64,000 nt of DNA from Leeuwenhoekiella sp. (GTDB lineage Bacteria > Bacteroidota > Bacteroidia > Flavobacteriales > Flavobacteriaceae). A program made the translations under genes and the position numbers. The notes under the pieces are model-generated. The model saw only the letters and a list, made by a program, of their open reading frames with translations, was not told where the DNA came from and did no database searches. Location: NCBI GenBank assembly GCA_002708845.1, contig PAPI01000036.1, positions 62,001-126,000 of the forward strand. The letters are read 5' to 3'. Shown here one piece after another: positions 36,102 through 45,761 of the stretch. Numbering within the stretch: position 1 is the first letter of the stretch; every line of letters begins with the position of its first letter.

Positions 36102-37233
36102 TTATAAACTTGGTGCCGTAGCCCAGCTTGCTGGTGACGTCAATTTTTCCGCCTAAAGCTTCAACTTCATTCTTTACAATAAACAATCCTACATTCTGAC
36201 TGGTGTCTGAATTGCTGGTTTCGTTAGAAGACATTTGAAATATCTTATCTGTATTGCCCTGCAAATCATAACCCCTTCCGTTATCTTCAACAATTAAAGA
36301 CAGCTTCTTTTTATTTTCAAGACAATAGGCCTTGATTTCGGGTTTGCGATCTGGACTTTTATTAACGATGCCGTTTTTTATAAGCGTACAAAAAATATTG
36401 TGTAAAAACTCCGGATTATATTTGATTACGGGTGTTTCTGAAAAGTCGGAATACAGATACGCTTCTTCCATTTCAATTAGGGACCGCAACTCTTCCTTGC
36501 TTTTTTCAAAAGCTTCTTCTAGGCTAATTGCTACCAAAGGATCTGAAGCTTTGTTTTGTATTGATACTACTTCTTTAAGCCTCGAAACCGTTTTGTTAAG
36601 ACTATTTGCAATCTCTTTGTAATTTACAAACAACTCTTTTTGATCGGCCGGAAGTTTAGTGGTGTCTACGAGTTGGCTGGTAAGTTCCAGGTTGTTTACG
36701 TGAGACTTGATATTATGTGACACATAATTGGCAAAAGTAAACAGGCGCGAATTATTAGCCTCTACCACCTCAATGGCTTTTTGAAGCATGAGTTCGCGTT
36801 CTTTCTTCTCATTGATGTTGATCAATATCCCTTTAATACCGATTACACGACCTCTGGAATTGACAATGGGTTTTGCTATGCCGTGCGCCCAAAAGGCCTT
36901 ATTGGAGTAGGTAACCATCTTAACAACCCCATCAAATTCAGACTGTCCTTCCGCCAGCTCCTGAAAGGTTTTAATAATAAGGTCGTGGTACTCCATGTCA
37001 AAAAAATGAAGCCCATGTTTAAGAGAAGGATTGTAATTATCAGGAGTTTCCAGGATATCCTGAAGCTGTTTATCAAACCATGTTTTCTTTTCGGTAAAAT
37101 TGATACTCCAGCCTCCAGCTTCGGTAACTTTGGCGACCTGCTCGTAATAAAAGCTGTCCTGCTTCTCTTTTGAAGCTTCAACTTCAGGTCTAGATAAAAA
37201 TGAGAAAAATCCGGTATTAGACGATTTTGACAT
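36091..37233 (-). CDS. Cytoplasmic PAS-domain sensor histidine kinase
   Basis: The protein is 380 residues without membrane segments. A PAS/PAC domain covers about residues 30-145 ('WSINFTEKKTWFDKQLQDIL', 'IKGILININEKKERE'). The phospho-acceptor His lies in 'NYVSHNIKSHVNNL' near residue 175, a variant common in Bacteroidota. The ATPase part has an unusual N-box ('FCTLIKNGIVNKS'), 'VEDNGRGYDL' and 'NVGLFIVKNEVEALGG'. No response regulator is adjacent, so it is an orphan kinase. Confidence 0.9.
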   Translation of the reverse strand: MSKSSNTGFFSFLSRPEVEASKEKQDSFYYEQVAKVTEAGGWSINFTEKKTWFDKQLQDILETPDNYNPSLKHGLHFFDMEYHDLIIKTFQELAEGQSEFDGVVKMVTYSNKAFWAHGIAKPIVNSRGRVIGIKGILININEKKERELMLQKAIEVVEANNSRLFTFANYVSHNIKSHVNNLELTSQLVDTTKLPADQKELFVNYKEIANSLNKTVSRLKEVVSIQNKASDPLVAISLEEAFEKSKEELRSLIEMEEAYLYSDFSETPVIKYNPEFLHNIFCTLIKNGIVNKSPDRKPEIKAYCLENKKKLSLIVEDNGRGYDLQGNTDKIFQMSSNETSNSDTSQNVGLFIVKNEVEALGGKIDVTSKLGYGTKFIIML

Positions 37234-37285
37234 CTTGTTTGGAGATTAAAATAAAGTTGAAGATAACAAAAATATCGGTGTTCTG

Positions 37286-37849
37286 TTAAAAGCAATATGT
37301 GTTCTGGGGTGTAATGCAGTGTGTTAAGGGGATATCTTCAGTATTATGAGGTAATGAAATTTCGGGTTCAAAATAATTTAAACCAATTTTCAGAGCCCCG
37401 GGTTTGCAATTTGCCAGAAACCGGTCGTAAAAACCCTTGCCATAGCCCAGGCGATTACCGTTTAGATCACAGGCTAACAATGGGATAAAGATAACATCTA
37501 ATTGCTGGGCTTTTATCTCTAAACCGTTTTGAGGCTCCGGGATTCCCCAGGCGTTAGGTTTTATTACCAGATTATCGGTAAGCAGGTAATGCGTCATGCT
37601 TAATTGCTCAAAATTGCTTTTAGAAAGCACTACATTTTTATCTTTTCCACTTAAAATATTTAGTGTGTATTCTGTATTGATCTCGCCAAGTTTAATAATG
37701 GGTAAAAATATATGGTAAAACTCGTGCTGCCAGATGTCAAGGGAAAGCAATTGATTTGCGATTTGCAAACTGGCCTCCTCGCGTTCTTCTGAAGTAAGTT
37801 GCTTGCGAAGGTCCTTATACTTTTTTCGATATTCGGCTTTACTCGTCAT
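37286..37849 (-). CDS. 5-formyltetrahydrofolate cyclo-ligase
   Basis: The protein is 187 residues from the ATG at 37849 (MTSKAEYRKKYKDLRKQL), a start that matches family length; upstream in-frame codons lie within the previous gene. The family signature is 'GNRLGYGKGFYDRFLA' near residue 135. It converts 5-formyl-THF to methenyl-THF with ATP. The start overlaps the preceding AstE-like gene by 11 nt, so it belongs to the rim-like operon. Confidence 0.92.
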   Translation of the reverse strand: MTSKAEYRKKYKDLRKQLTSEEREEASLQIANQLLSLDIWQHEFYHIFLPIIKLGEINTEYTLNILSGKDKNVVLSKSNFEQLSMTHYLLTDNLVIKPNAWGIPEPQNGLEIKAQQLDVIFIPLLACDLNGNRLGYGKGFYDRFLANCKPGALKIGLNYFEPEISLPHNTEDIPLTHCITPQNTYCF

Positions 37850-38831
37850 CTTCTGCCAATGCTGTTGATATGTGAAAGATCGCATCACCCTGATACACTA
37901 AAGAGGCTTCGTTCGTGTTGATAATATAACCATCATTTGGCGCTTTTACTTTATGCCTAAAGGAACCATACGGGTCTGTAATGGTCGCGATGACTTCGTT
38001 TTTTTCTACGAAATCGCCACAGGTGATTTTAAGGTGCAATAAGCCGCTATACTTGGCGCGTAACCATGTACTGGTTTTAATAGTCACTACCTTACTGGGG
38101 CTGATCGTATCTTGTAAGTTGTGCTCCTTTGAAAGCATTTTAAAATGATCAAGAATACGCATTACTCCGTGTACGCCTGTGCGTGCGATATCTTTATCAC
38201 TTATCTGAGATTTTCCGCCTTCAAAAAGGAGAATAGGGATATTCATCTTTTCACAGGTAGAGCGATAGGATTTTGTAATATTTTTAGAGTACACAATAAA
38301 TGGAGCGCCAAAAATCTGCGCATATTGCAATAATTCCTCTTTCTCGGGGTCAACCCGGATTTGAGCGACATTAAAACGGCTGCCACCGCCGGTGTGAAAA
38401 TCAAGGCAGAAATCGGCAATGGGTAAAATCTTATTGGTAAACTGGTATGCAAATCTGCTGGCCAGAGAACCGTTACGCGTACCCGGAAATACCCGGTTGA
38501 GGTCTCTGCCATCTGGAAACGCCCGGTCCATATTTAGAAAACCAAAAACGTTGATAACCGGAATGCATACGATAGTACCCCGAGTGGGTTTGTTTATTTT
38601 CTTTGAAATGACCTGACGTACAATTTCTACCCCGTTGATTTCGTCGCCATGAATTCCTGCAGTAATCAGGATGCAGGGCCCTGGTTTTTTTGACCGTTGA
38701 ATTATTATAGGAACCTCAACAGAAGTGGTTGTGTAAAGTTTGGCAAGATTAAAATTGAGTGTACGCTTAACTCCGGGCGGAATTTTTTCGCCCAAAATAT
38801 GCAACACATTTTTCTCATCAATTCCCGTCAT
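37839..38831 (-). CDS. Succinylglutamate desuccinylase/aspartoacylase family protein
   Basis: The protein is 330 residues. The zinc carboxypeptidase-like fold has 'AGIHGDEINGVEIV' (His and Glu ligands) near residue 60, 'DRAFPDGRDLNRVFPG' (Asp/Asn-Arg) near 112, and 'CLDFHTGGGSRFN' (third ligand His). The C-terminal part is a beta-barrel lid. AstE/aspartoacylase members cleave N-acyl amino acids. Here it follows RimK by 3 nt, so it may act on a RimK-type glutamylated or amide product; that role is inference. Confidence 0.9.
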   Translation of the reverse strand: MTGIDEKNVLHILGEKIPPGVKRTLNFNLAKLYTTTSVEVPIIIQRSKKPGPCILITAGIHGDEINGVEIVRQVISKKINKPTRGTIVCIPVINVFGFLNMDRAFPDGRDLNRVFPGTRNGSLASRFAYQFTNKILPIADFCLDFHTGGGSRFNVAQIRVDPEKEELLQYAQIFGAPFIVYSKNITKSYRSTCEKMNIPILLFEGGKSQISDKDIARTGVHGVMRILDHFKMLSKEHNLQDTISPSKVVTIKTSTWLRAKYSGLLHLKITCGDFVEKNEVIATITDPYGSFRHKVKAPNDGYIINTNEASLVYQGDAIFHISTALAEDDE

Positions 38832-38834
38832 AGG

Positions 38835-39707
38835 CTATACTCCGCGTTCGATGTATCTAATGACGCTTTTGGCAATATCCTTTCCTGTTGCTTTCTCAAT
38901 ACCTTCAAGACCGGGAGAAGAATTTACTTCCAAAATAAGCGGTCCACGGGCACTTTGAAGCATATCAACTCCGGCAACGCCAAGACCCATAGCCTTAGCC
39001 GCTTTTATGGCCGCATTTTCTTCATCGTCGCTAAGTTGTATAACTTCGGCGGTGCCGCCGCGATGCAAATTAGATCTGAATTCACCTTCTTTTCCCTGGC
39101 GTTTCATCGCGCCGACAACCTGACCGTCAATTACAAAAGCCCTGATGTCAGCACCTTTGGCCTCCTTAATAAATTCCTGAACAATTACGCGCGCTTCGAG
39201 ACCGTTAAAGGCTTCGATTACAGATTCAGCCGCATTTTTAGTCTCTGCAAGAACAACTCCCAACCCTTGTGTACCTTCAAGAAGTTTAATAATGAGTGGA
39301 GCTCCTCCTACGTGATCTATAACCTCAGCTACGTCTCTGCTGTAGTTGGTAAATACCGTTTTAGGAAGTCCCAAACGAGCACGTGAGAGGATTTGCAAAC
39401 TGCGCAACTTGTCGCGACTGCGCACCAGAGCTTGAGATTCGGTTGTGGTAAAGCAGCCCATCATTTCAAATTGACGTACCACAGCGGTACCATAATACGT
39501 TATCGAAGCGCCAATACGCGGTACAATGGCATCTGTTTCAGAAAGATACCTGCCTTTATAATAGACCGAAGGTTTTTTCTTTTCAATAATGAGATCACAT
39601 TTCAAGGGATCAATAACCTCGACATCGTGTTTACGCTTCTTGGCAGCCTCAACAAGGCGGGCTGTAGAATATAATCCAGAGTTTCTGGAAAGAATTTTTA
39701 TGTTCAT
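38835..39707 (-). CDS. rimK: RimK-family ATP-grasp glutamate ligase
   Basis: The protein is 290 residues, close to E. coli RimK (300). Features include the N-terminal RimK domain ('[18 protein letters not shown]'), '[10 protein letters not shown]', the glycine-rich ATP loop '[10 protein letters not shown]', '[17 protein letters not shown]', and the metal/nucleotide motif '[15 protein letters not shown]'. RimK adds glutamates to the C-terminus of ribosomal protein S6. It overlaps the RimB-like gene by 4 nt (ATGA). Confidence 0.94.
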   Translation of the reverse strand: MNIKILSRNSGLYSTARLVEAAKKRKHDVEVIDPLKCDLIIEKKKPSVYYKGRYLSETDAIVPRIGASITYYGTAVVRQFEMMGCFTTTESQALVRSRDKLRSLQILSRARLGLPKTVFTNYSRDVAEVIDHVGGAPLIIKLLEGTQGLGVVLAETKNAAESVIEAFNGLEARVIVQEFIKEAKGADIRAFVIDGQVVGAMKRQGKEGEFRSNLHRGGTAEVIQLSDDEENAAIKAAKAMGLGVAGVDMLQSARGPLILEVNSSPGLEGIEKATGKDIAKSVIRYIERGV

Positions 39708-40129
39708 AGTTGCTTTTGTGAGTAGGAAACATCGGTTAGCTCCGTGTCTACTACAAATTTTTTGGTCAGAAATTTTCGACCTATCAAAACCGGAAAACGC
39801 ATGTCTTCACGGGAGCTCAGTGTAAGCGAAATTTTATGGACTTTATTAAAAAGCCGGATGTTGCTTTGCACTACATAGCGGTATTGAATCTCGCCATTAC
39901 TGCTTTTGACAGCTGTGATATCATAAGATTCAAAGCGCATTTCTTTCCCGTTATATTCCGGGTGTTTGGGATCTAAAAAAGTACAGCACAGGATGTTGTC
40001 TTCTTCGCGAATGTGATTGCAATGTATAGATGAGGTATAGGCACCCGTATCGATTTTAATATCGATATCTGATAATCCCAGTGCGGGGAAGTCTGCCTGG
40101 TCGGTACGACCTATTACCTTCTTTTCCAT
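39704..40129 (-). CDS. RimB-like retropepsin-type protease (ATP-dependent zinc protease family)
   Basis: The protein is 141 residues from the ATG at 40129 ([14 protein letters not shown]); longer in-frame starts add a basic stretch with no family similarity. The DTGA motif in '[13 protein letters not shown]' is the retropepsin-like catalytic Asp, and '[11 protein letters not shown]' is the conserved flap-like end. RimB partners RimK in controlling S6 glutamylation in Pseudomonas. It is first in the operon that continues with RimK, the AstE-like protein and cyclo-ligase. Confidence 0.88.
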   Translation of the reverse strand: MEKKVIGRTDQADFPALGLSDIDIKIDTGAYTSSIHCNHIREEDNILCCTFLDPKHPEYNGKEMRFESYDITAVKSSNGEIQYRYVVQSNIRLFNKVHKISLTLSSREDMRFPVLIGRKFLTKKFVVDTELTDVSYSQKQL

Positions 40130-40290
40130 GGCTTGCAAAATACGAAAAGCATGTTTGATTTGCATGAAACGATGTTTAAAACAATCCAAAATTCTTAAAA
40201 GTCATTTTAGCAAATAACTATTTAAATTTTGGTTTCCGGCTGGCCGGTATTTCTTTTTTTAGCGACCAATAAGCCGTAATTTTGAGAGGT

Positions 40291-42087
40291 ATGGAAACCC
40301 CAGATTTAGAAATTCAACTCAAGACCTTGCCCTCCAGCCCCGGAGTCTATCAATACTACGATAAGAAGGGTAAGCTGCTCTACGTAGGCAAAGCCAAAAA
40401 CCTGAAGAAACGGGTGTCGTCGTACTTTAATAAAAAGCACGACAACGCCCGTACGCATATGCTGGTGCGCAAAATTGTGCAAATAAAACATATTGTTGTA
40501 GAAAGCGAGACCGATGCTTTGCTGCTTGAAAACAATATGATCAAAAATTACCAGCCACGGTATAATGTCATGCTTAAGGATGACAAGAGTTACCCGTGGA
40601 TTTGCATCAAGAATGAGCGTTTTCCCAGAGTGTTTCCTACGCGGCGGTTGATTAAAGACGGGAGTGAGTATTATGGACCATACACAAGCATGAAAACCGT
40701 GCACACCTTGCTTGATTTGATCAAAGGCCTTTACCCATTACGCACCTGTAACTACGATCTTTCAAAAGAAAAAATTGAGTCGGGTAAATACAAAGTCTGC
40801 CTGGAGTATCATTTGGGAAATTGCCTGGGTCCCTGTGAGGATAAAATTTCTGCGGAAACCTATCACGATAATATTGAAGCGATTCGGGATATTGTGAAAG
40901 GTAATTTTAAAGATTCTTTGCATCGCTTTCGCTCTAAAATGAAAGCCCACGCAGAGGCGATGGAGTTTGAAGATGCCCAACGCATCAAGGAAAAAATTGA
41001 AATTCTGGAAGGTTATCAGGCAAAAAGTACGGTTGTGAACCCATCAATTAATAATGTTGATGTGTTTAGCATTGTTTCAGATGAAGGTTATGGCTATGTG
41101 AACTTTTTACAGCTTTCGCACGGCGCGATTATACGTTCGCATACCCTTGAATTAAAAAAGAAATTAGACGAGTCTGATCAGGAACTTTTAGAAATAGGTA
41201 TCATCGAGATCCGGCAGCGGTTTAACTCGCAGTCTCTTGAAATTTATACACCTTTTGAGGTTGATCTGGGCGAAAAATTTAAAGTTACCGTACCAAAACT
41301 GGGCGATAAAAAGCGTATCGTGGAACTCTCTGAACGTAATGCAAAATACTTCAGAATGGAGCGGTTTAAACAAACTAAGATTGTTGATCCTGATCGACAC
41401 GTTAATCGCCTGATGGCGCAGATGAAAGCCGATTTAAGACTCTCTGTCGAGCCACGGCACATTGAGTGTTTTGATAATTCAAATATTCAGGGAACCAATC
41501 CGGTTGCGGCTTGTGTGGTTTTTAAAGATGGAAAACCGAGCAAGAAAGATTATCGTAAATTTAATATCAAGACTGTAACGGGGCCTGATGATTTTGCGTC
41601 TATGGAAGAAGTGGTTTTTAGACGTTATCGTCGTTTACTTAATGAAGACGAACCCTTACCGCAGCTCATCATTGTTGATGGGGGAAAAGGGCAGTTGTCA
41701 TCTGGAGTAAAAGCACTTGAGGCACTAGGGCTTCGCGGCAAAATTGCTATAATAGGTATTGCCAAAAGACTTGAGGAGTTGTTTTATCCCGGTGATTCCA
41801 TTCCGCTTTATCTGGATAAAAAGAGCGAAACATTAAAAGTAATACAGCAACTGCGTAATGAAGCGCACCGTTTTGGTATTACCTTTCATAGAAATAAGCG
41901 TAGCAGCAGCGCCTTAAATACAGAACTTGAAACCATTAGTGGTATAGGTGAAAAGACCGTAGTTGAGTTGCTGAGGCATTTTAGATCAGTAAGTAAAGTT
42001 AAAGCTGCTTCAGAAAAAAACCTTGCCGAAGTGATAGGTCCGGCAAAGGCCAAAATTATTTACAAGCATTATCAACAAAGCGAATGA
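40291..42087 (+). CDS. uvrC: Excinuclease ABC subunit C
   Basis: The protein is 598 residues from the ATG at 40291; a TTG three codons upstream is less likely. It has the GIY-YIG nuclease domain at 10-95 ('SSPGVYQYYDKKGKLLYVGKA'), the UVR motif near residue 200 ('HAEAMEFEDAQRIKEKI'), the UvrC homology domain with the second active site ('ECFDNSNIQGTNPV', 'LIIVDGGKGQL') and C-terminal HhH ('ETISGIGEKTVVELLRHF'). It performs dual incision in nucleotide excision repair. It overlaps the next gene by 4 nt. Confidence 0.96.
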   Translation: METPDLEIQLKTLPSSPGVYQYYDKKGKLLYVGKAKNLKKRVSSYFNKKHDNARTHMLVRKIVQIKHIVVESETDALLLENNMIKNYQPRYNVMLKDDKSYPWICIKNERFPRVFPTRRLIKDGSEYYGPYTSMKTVHTLLDLIKGLYPLRTCNYDLSKEKIESGKYKVCLEYHLGNCLGPCEDKISAETYHDNIEAIRDIVKGNFKDSLHRFRSKMKAHAEAMEFEDAQRIKEKIEILEGYQAKSTVVNPSINNVDVFSIVSDEGYGYVNFLQLSHGAIIRSHTLELKKKLDESDQELLEIGIIEIRQRFNSQSLEIYTPFEVDLGEKFKVTVPKLGDKKRIVELSERNAKYFRMERFKQTKIVDPDRHVNRLMAQMKADLRLSVEPRHIECFDNSNIQGTNPVAACVVFKDGKPSKKDYRKFNIKTVTGPDDFASMEEVVFRRYRRLLNEDEPLPQLIIVDGGKGQLSSGVKALEALGLRGKIAIIGIAKRLEELFYPGDSIPLYLDKKSETLKVIQQLRNEAHRFGITFHRNKRSSSALNTELETISGIGEKTVVELLRHFRSVSKVKAASEKNLAEVIGPAKAKIIYKHYQQSE

Positions 42088-44345
42088 AAAAAGTCATACT
42101 CTTCTTATTGTCTTGTCTTACGTATACATCCTACGCTCAGGACAGTACGAGTATTGATTTCAGAAAATTGCCCAGAGGTAATGATTTAAAAGTGGGTCTG
42201 GTGCTCAGTGGAGGCGGTGCAAAAGGTCTGGCGCATATAGGAGTGCTTAAAGAACTGGAAGAAGCCGGTATTAAAATAGATTTTATAGGTGGTACCAGTA
42301 TGGGGGCGATTGTGGGTGGTCTCTATGCAGCCGGATACAACGCACATCAGTTAGACTCCATTTTTAAAGTCGTTAATTTCGAGAAACTCATTCAGGATGA
42401 TATACCGCGTAGCGCACAGTCCTTTCAGGAACGTACCGATGCTGAAAAGTTTGCTTTAAGTCTACCTTTTGATCATTTTAAAGTTTCTTTTCCTTCCGCT
42501 TTATCAAAGGGACAAAATGTCTATAACCTATTCATCAGGCTCACGCATCACGTTGAGGAAGTTGATGATTTTAGCAAACTGGAAATTCCATTTTTTTGCG
42601 TTGCGACAGATGCTGAAAAAGGAGAGGCAATTCTACTGGACAACGGTTGTCTGGCAGAAGCAATCTCTGCCAGCGGTGCTTTACCATCTATTTTTAGTCC
42701 CGTGATTTTAGATGGTCAATTACTCATAGATGGAGGGGTAGTTAACAACTATCCGGTAGAAGAATTGCGCCGCCGTGGCGCTAACTTTATTATAGGTGTT
42801 GACGTGCAAGATGATCTTAGAGATAAGGAGGAGCTGAAAACCGCACCTGAGATGCTGGTGCAAATAAATAATTACCGCACTATCAATGCGATGAAAGAAA
42901 AGGCTGAACTTACAGACATCTACATCAAACCAAACATCGAAGGCTATACGGTGATGGATTTTGAAAAGGGAGCCGCAATTATTGAAGAGGGAAATAAAAA
43001 AGCGCAGGAATTTGCCGGGGATCTAAAAAAACTGGCTGCTTTACAAGATACACTTTACCGTAAGCCACCGGCTTTGATAAATCAGGGCGATACCTTACGC
43101 ATTCGTAGCGTGGCGATTAACGGAAATACCTACTATACACGTAGTTATATTCTTGGGAAACTCAAAATCAAATTACCTGCAGAGATCACATACGACAAGC
43201 TCTTTGAAGGGATAAATAACCTTGCGGCAACCAATAATTTTGAACGTATAAATCACCGCTTGGAGAAATACGACAGTGGTCAGTATCATTTGGTGCTTAA
43301 CCTTAATGAGAGCGAATCAACCACCTATCTAAAAGCAGGATTGCACTATGACGATATTTATAAAAGTGCAGCTATCATAAACATCACTAAGAAACGGGCG
43401 CTATTCAAAAATGACATCGCTTCACTGAGCGTGGGTTTGGGAGACAACATTCGCTATGATTTTGATTACTATAGCGATAATGGTTTTTATTTGGGGTTTG
43501 GGCTCAAATCACGGTATAACAGTTTTGAAACACGGGTGGATGCTCGTTTTATTGAGCAGTTGAGTGATCTGCCTCTGGAGAGCTTTAATAGTCTTACGGT
43601 TGATTATATGGATATAACCAACCAAATTTACCTGCAAACGTTGTTTCAGAAACAGTTTGCATTGCGAATAGGAATTGAGCATAAGTTTTTAGAAATAGAC
43701 ACCGAAAGTGTTAGGTTAGAAGAAAATCCAGACAGTAAGGTCTATTTTGATAACAGCCATTATTTTAGCGCTTACGGCAATTTGTTACTTGATACTTTTG
43801 ATAATAAATACTTCCCAACCAGTGGCTGGTATTTTAACGGGGACTTTAATTTATACCTGTTTTCGTCAGATTACAATAACAATTTTGAAGAGTTTTCACT
43901 GGGAAGTGCGCAGCTTAAGTATGCGGCAAGCCTGAGTTCACGTGTTGCTATGGTTTTTGGGGTAGAAGGCGGTTTTAAAATAGGAGGTACATCTGTAAAC
44001 ACACTAGACTACGTGTTGGGCGGCTGGGGAAATGATTTCATAAATAACATTGTTTCATTCTACGGCTACGATTACGTGAGTCTTACCGGTGATGGTCTGG
44101 TAAAATCTGAGATTACCTTCGATTACAATTTTTACAAAAAGCACCACCTCAATGTCGGAGCCAATATTGCCAATATTGAAAATGACCTTTTTACAACCGG
44201 TAACTGGCTTTCTGCGCCCAACAACACAGGATATTTTCTAGGCTATGGCCTGGAAACTTTGGTGGGGCCTTTACAAACCAAACTCTCCTATTCTCCAGAA
44301 ATCGATAAGGTCTTTTGGAACTTCAGTTTGGGTTTTTGGTTTTAA
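42084..44345 (+). CDS. Patatin-like phospholipase fused to POTRA and outer-membrane barrel (type Vd, PlpD-like)
   Basis: The protein is 753 residues with a signal peptide ending 'TSYAQDS'. The patatin domain (35-300) has the oxyanion motif 'VLSGGGAKGLAH', the nucleophile 'GGTSMGAIVGG' (GxSxG) and the catalytic Asp 'IDGGVVNN'. A POTRA-like domain follows (about 345-415, 'LRIRSVAINGNTYYTRSYI'). The last 330 residues are a BamA-type barrel ending 'VFWNFSLGFWF'. This is the type Vd autotransporter architecture: a lipase translocated through its own barrel. It overlaps uvrC by 4 nt. Confidence 0.9.
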   Translation: MKKVILFLLSCLTYTSYAQDSTSIDFRKLPRGNDLKVGLVLSGGGAKGLAHIGVLKELEEAGIKIDFIGGTSMGAIVGGLYAAGYNAHQLDSIFKVVNFEKLIQDDIPRSAQSFQERTDAEKFALSLPFDHFKVSFPSALSKGQNVYNLFIRLTHHVEEVDDFSKLEIPFFCVATDAEKGEAILLDNGCLAEAISASGALPSIFSPVILDGQLLIDGGVVNNYPVEELRRRGANFIIGVDVQDDLRDKEELKTAPEMLVQINNYRTINAMKEKAELTDIYIKPNIEGYTVMDFEKGAAIIEEGNKKAQEFAGDLKKLAALQDTLYRKPPALINQGDTLRIRSVAINGNTYYTRSYILGKLKIKLPAEITYDKLFEGINNLAATNNFERINHRLEKYDSGQYHLVLNLNESESTTYLKAGLHYDDIYKSAAIINITKKRALFKNDIASLSVGLGDNIRYDFDYYSDNGFYLGFGLKSRYNSFETRVDARFIEQLSDLPLESFNSLTVDYMDITNQIYLQTLFQKQFALRIGIEHKFLEIDTESVRLEENPDSKVYFDNSHYFSAYGNLLLDTFDNKYFPTSGWYFNGDFNLYLFSSDYNNNFEEFSLGSAQLKYAASLSSRVAMVFGVEGGFKIGGTSVNTLDYVLGGWGNDFINNIVSFYGYDYVSLTGDGLVKSEITFDYNFYKKHHLNVGANIANIENDLFTTGNWLSAPNNTGYFLGYGLETLVGPLQTKLSYSPEIDKVFWNFSLGFWF

Positions 44346-44423
44346 GAAAATATTAGCCCAAAACGCTTCTGATTTTACGATATTTGTAAACAACGATAAC
44401 GTTTTCGAAGAAAAATATAAATT

Positions 44424-45584
44424 ATGCCTTTTTATCATAAACTTGGCGAAATACCCCCTAAACGCCACACGCAATTTAGAAAGCCAGACGGTAGCCTGTA
44501 TTACGAGCAGCTTTTTGGCACTATTGGCTTTGACGGGATGTACTGCAATATGTATCACGAGCAGCGCCCCACTCAGGTTAAGGAAATTAAGGGAAGTAAA
44601 AACATAAAGCCTAAGATCGCTAAGGCAAATCACATTCAATCGTATCGCTTCAGAGGTTTTGAGATCAAGCCTGAAGGCGATTATCTCGAAAGTCGTAAAC
44701 CGGTACTAACCAATAGCGACTGCACCATCATTCTGGCAGCCCCGCAAAACAAAACACAGGATTATTTTTACAAAAACAGCGATGCAGACGAACTCATTTT
44801 TGTGCATCGCGGGAGTGGTAAATTCCGCAGTCATTTAGGAAATCTCGATTTCAAATACGGCGATTATATCGTAGTGCCACGCGGCACAATCTATAAAATG
44901 GACTTTGACGACAGCGACAACCGCCTGTTTATTGTAGAGTCAAGACATCCCATTTATACACCCAAGCGCTACCGCAACTGGTTTGGTCAATTGCTGGAGC
45001 ATTCTCCTTTTTGCGAACGGGATTTGCGCAGACCGCATGAATTGGAAACTAACAATGAAACCGGAGATTTCCTGATGAAAATCAAGAAGCAGGACGATTT
45101 GTTTGAGATGATTTATGCCACACACCCGTTTGATGTGGTGGGCTATGATGGGTATAATTACCCGTACGCATTCTCCATTCACGATTTTGAGCCCATTACC
45201 GGGCGCATACATCAACCACCACCGGTGCACCAGACTTTTGAGACCAGCGCTTTTGTAGTGTGTAGTTTTTGTCCGCGCAAATACGATTACCACCCTAAAA
45301 GTATTCCGGCACCCTATAATCACAGCAATATTGACAGCGATGAGGTGCTGTATTATGTAGATGGTGATTTTATGAGTCGCAATGATATTGAGGCCGGGCA
45401 CATTTCGCTGCATCCTGCGGGAATCCCTCACGGGCCGCATCCGGGAGCAACTGAGCGCAGCATTGGCAAAACCGAAACCGAAGAATTAGCGGTAATGGTA
45501 GACACTTTTAAACCTTTGCAAATTTGCGAAGATGCGATGCCTATAGCAGATGAGAGCTATTATAAATCATGGTTGCCTCACTAG
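44424..45584 (+). CDS. hmgA: Homogentisate 1,2-dioxygenase
   Basis: The protein is 386 residues, a short bacterial form. It starts 'MPFYHKLGEIPPKRHTQFRK' and has the cupin-type iron region near the C-terminus: 'PPPVHQTFETSAFVVCSF', 'EVLYYVDGDFMSR' and 'ISLHPAGIPHGPHPG' with His and Glu ligands. It opens the aromatic ring of homogentisate to maleylacetoacetate. With hppD downstream it forms two consecutive steps of tyrosine catabolism. The two genes are separated by the hairpin element at 45591-45720. Confidence 0.94.
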   Translation: MPFYHKLGEIPPKRHTQFRKPDGSLYYEQLFGTIGFDGMYCNMYHEQRPTQVKEIKGSKNIKPKIAKANHIQSYRFRGFEIKPEGDYLESRKPVLTNSDCTIILAAPQNKTQDYFYKNSDADELIFVHRGSGKFRSHLGNLDFKYGDYIVVPRGTIYKMDFDDSDNRLFIVESRHPIYTPKRYRNWFGQLLEHSPFCERDLRRPHELETNNETGDFLMKIKKQDDLFEMIYATHPFDVVGYDGYNYPYAFSIHDFEPITGRIHQPPPVHQTFETSAFVVCSFCPRKYDYHPKSIPAPYNHSNIDSDEVLYYVDGDFMSRNDIEAGHISLHPAGIPHGPHPGATERSIGKTETEELAVMVDTFKPLQICEDAMPIADESYYKSWLPH

Positions 45585-45590
45585 ATTTTT

Positions 45591-45720
45591 CAGGAGCTGA
45601 TACCTGCTTTCCGCTATATCTTTTTAAGTGCTCCTTCGATAGTTGAATAATTTGCTTCAAGCAAATTGTATCGAAGCGGGAGCACTTAAAAAGGATGCCG
45701 CTGCAATCAGGGCTAGGTTT
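45591..45720. repeat. Three-tier hairpin repeat element between hmgA and hppD
   Basis: A perfect 14-bp arm (45621-45634, TTTTTAAGTGCTCC) pairs with 45679-45692. A 6-bp arm (TTCGAT/ATCGAA, 45635-45640 with 45670-45675) continues across a GCG bulge. An inner perfect 9-bp arm (AATTTGCTT/AAGCAAATT, 45649-45657 with 45659-45667) completes the fold. Conserved-looking flanks ('GAGCTGATACCTGCTTTCC' left; 'GGATGCCGCTGCAATCAGGG' right) resemble a dispersed intergenic repeat known to me from flavobacterial genomes. No second copy was found in this window. Confidence 0.75.
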
Positions 45721-45761
45721 AATTACGAGTACAGAATAAGAAATATAGAATATAGAACATC

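Noticed and set aside
38697-39386. 229-codon plus-strand open frame opposite rimK and the AstE-like gene
   Set aside because: It has the composition of an antisense shadow, spans two well-supported genes on the other strand and shows no recognisable motif.
45585-45761. Possible small RNA or riboswitch between hmgA and hppD
   Set aside because: The spacer is dominated by the three-tier inverted repeat with repeat-like flanks; no T-run terminator or known riboswitch motif was recognised, so it is reported as a repeat element.
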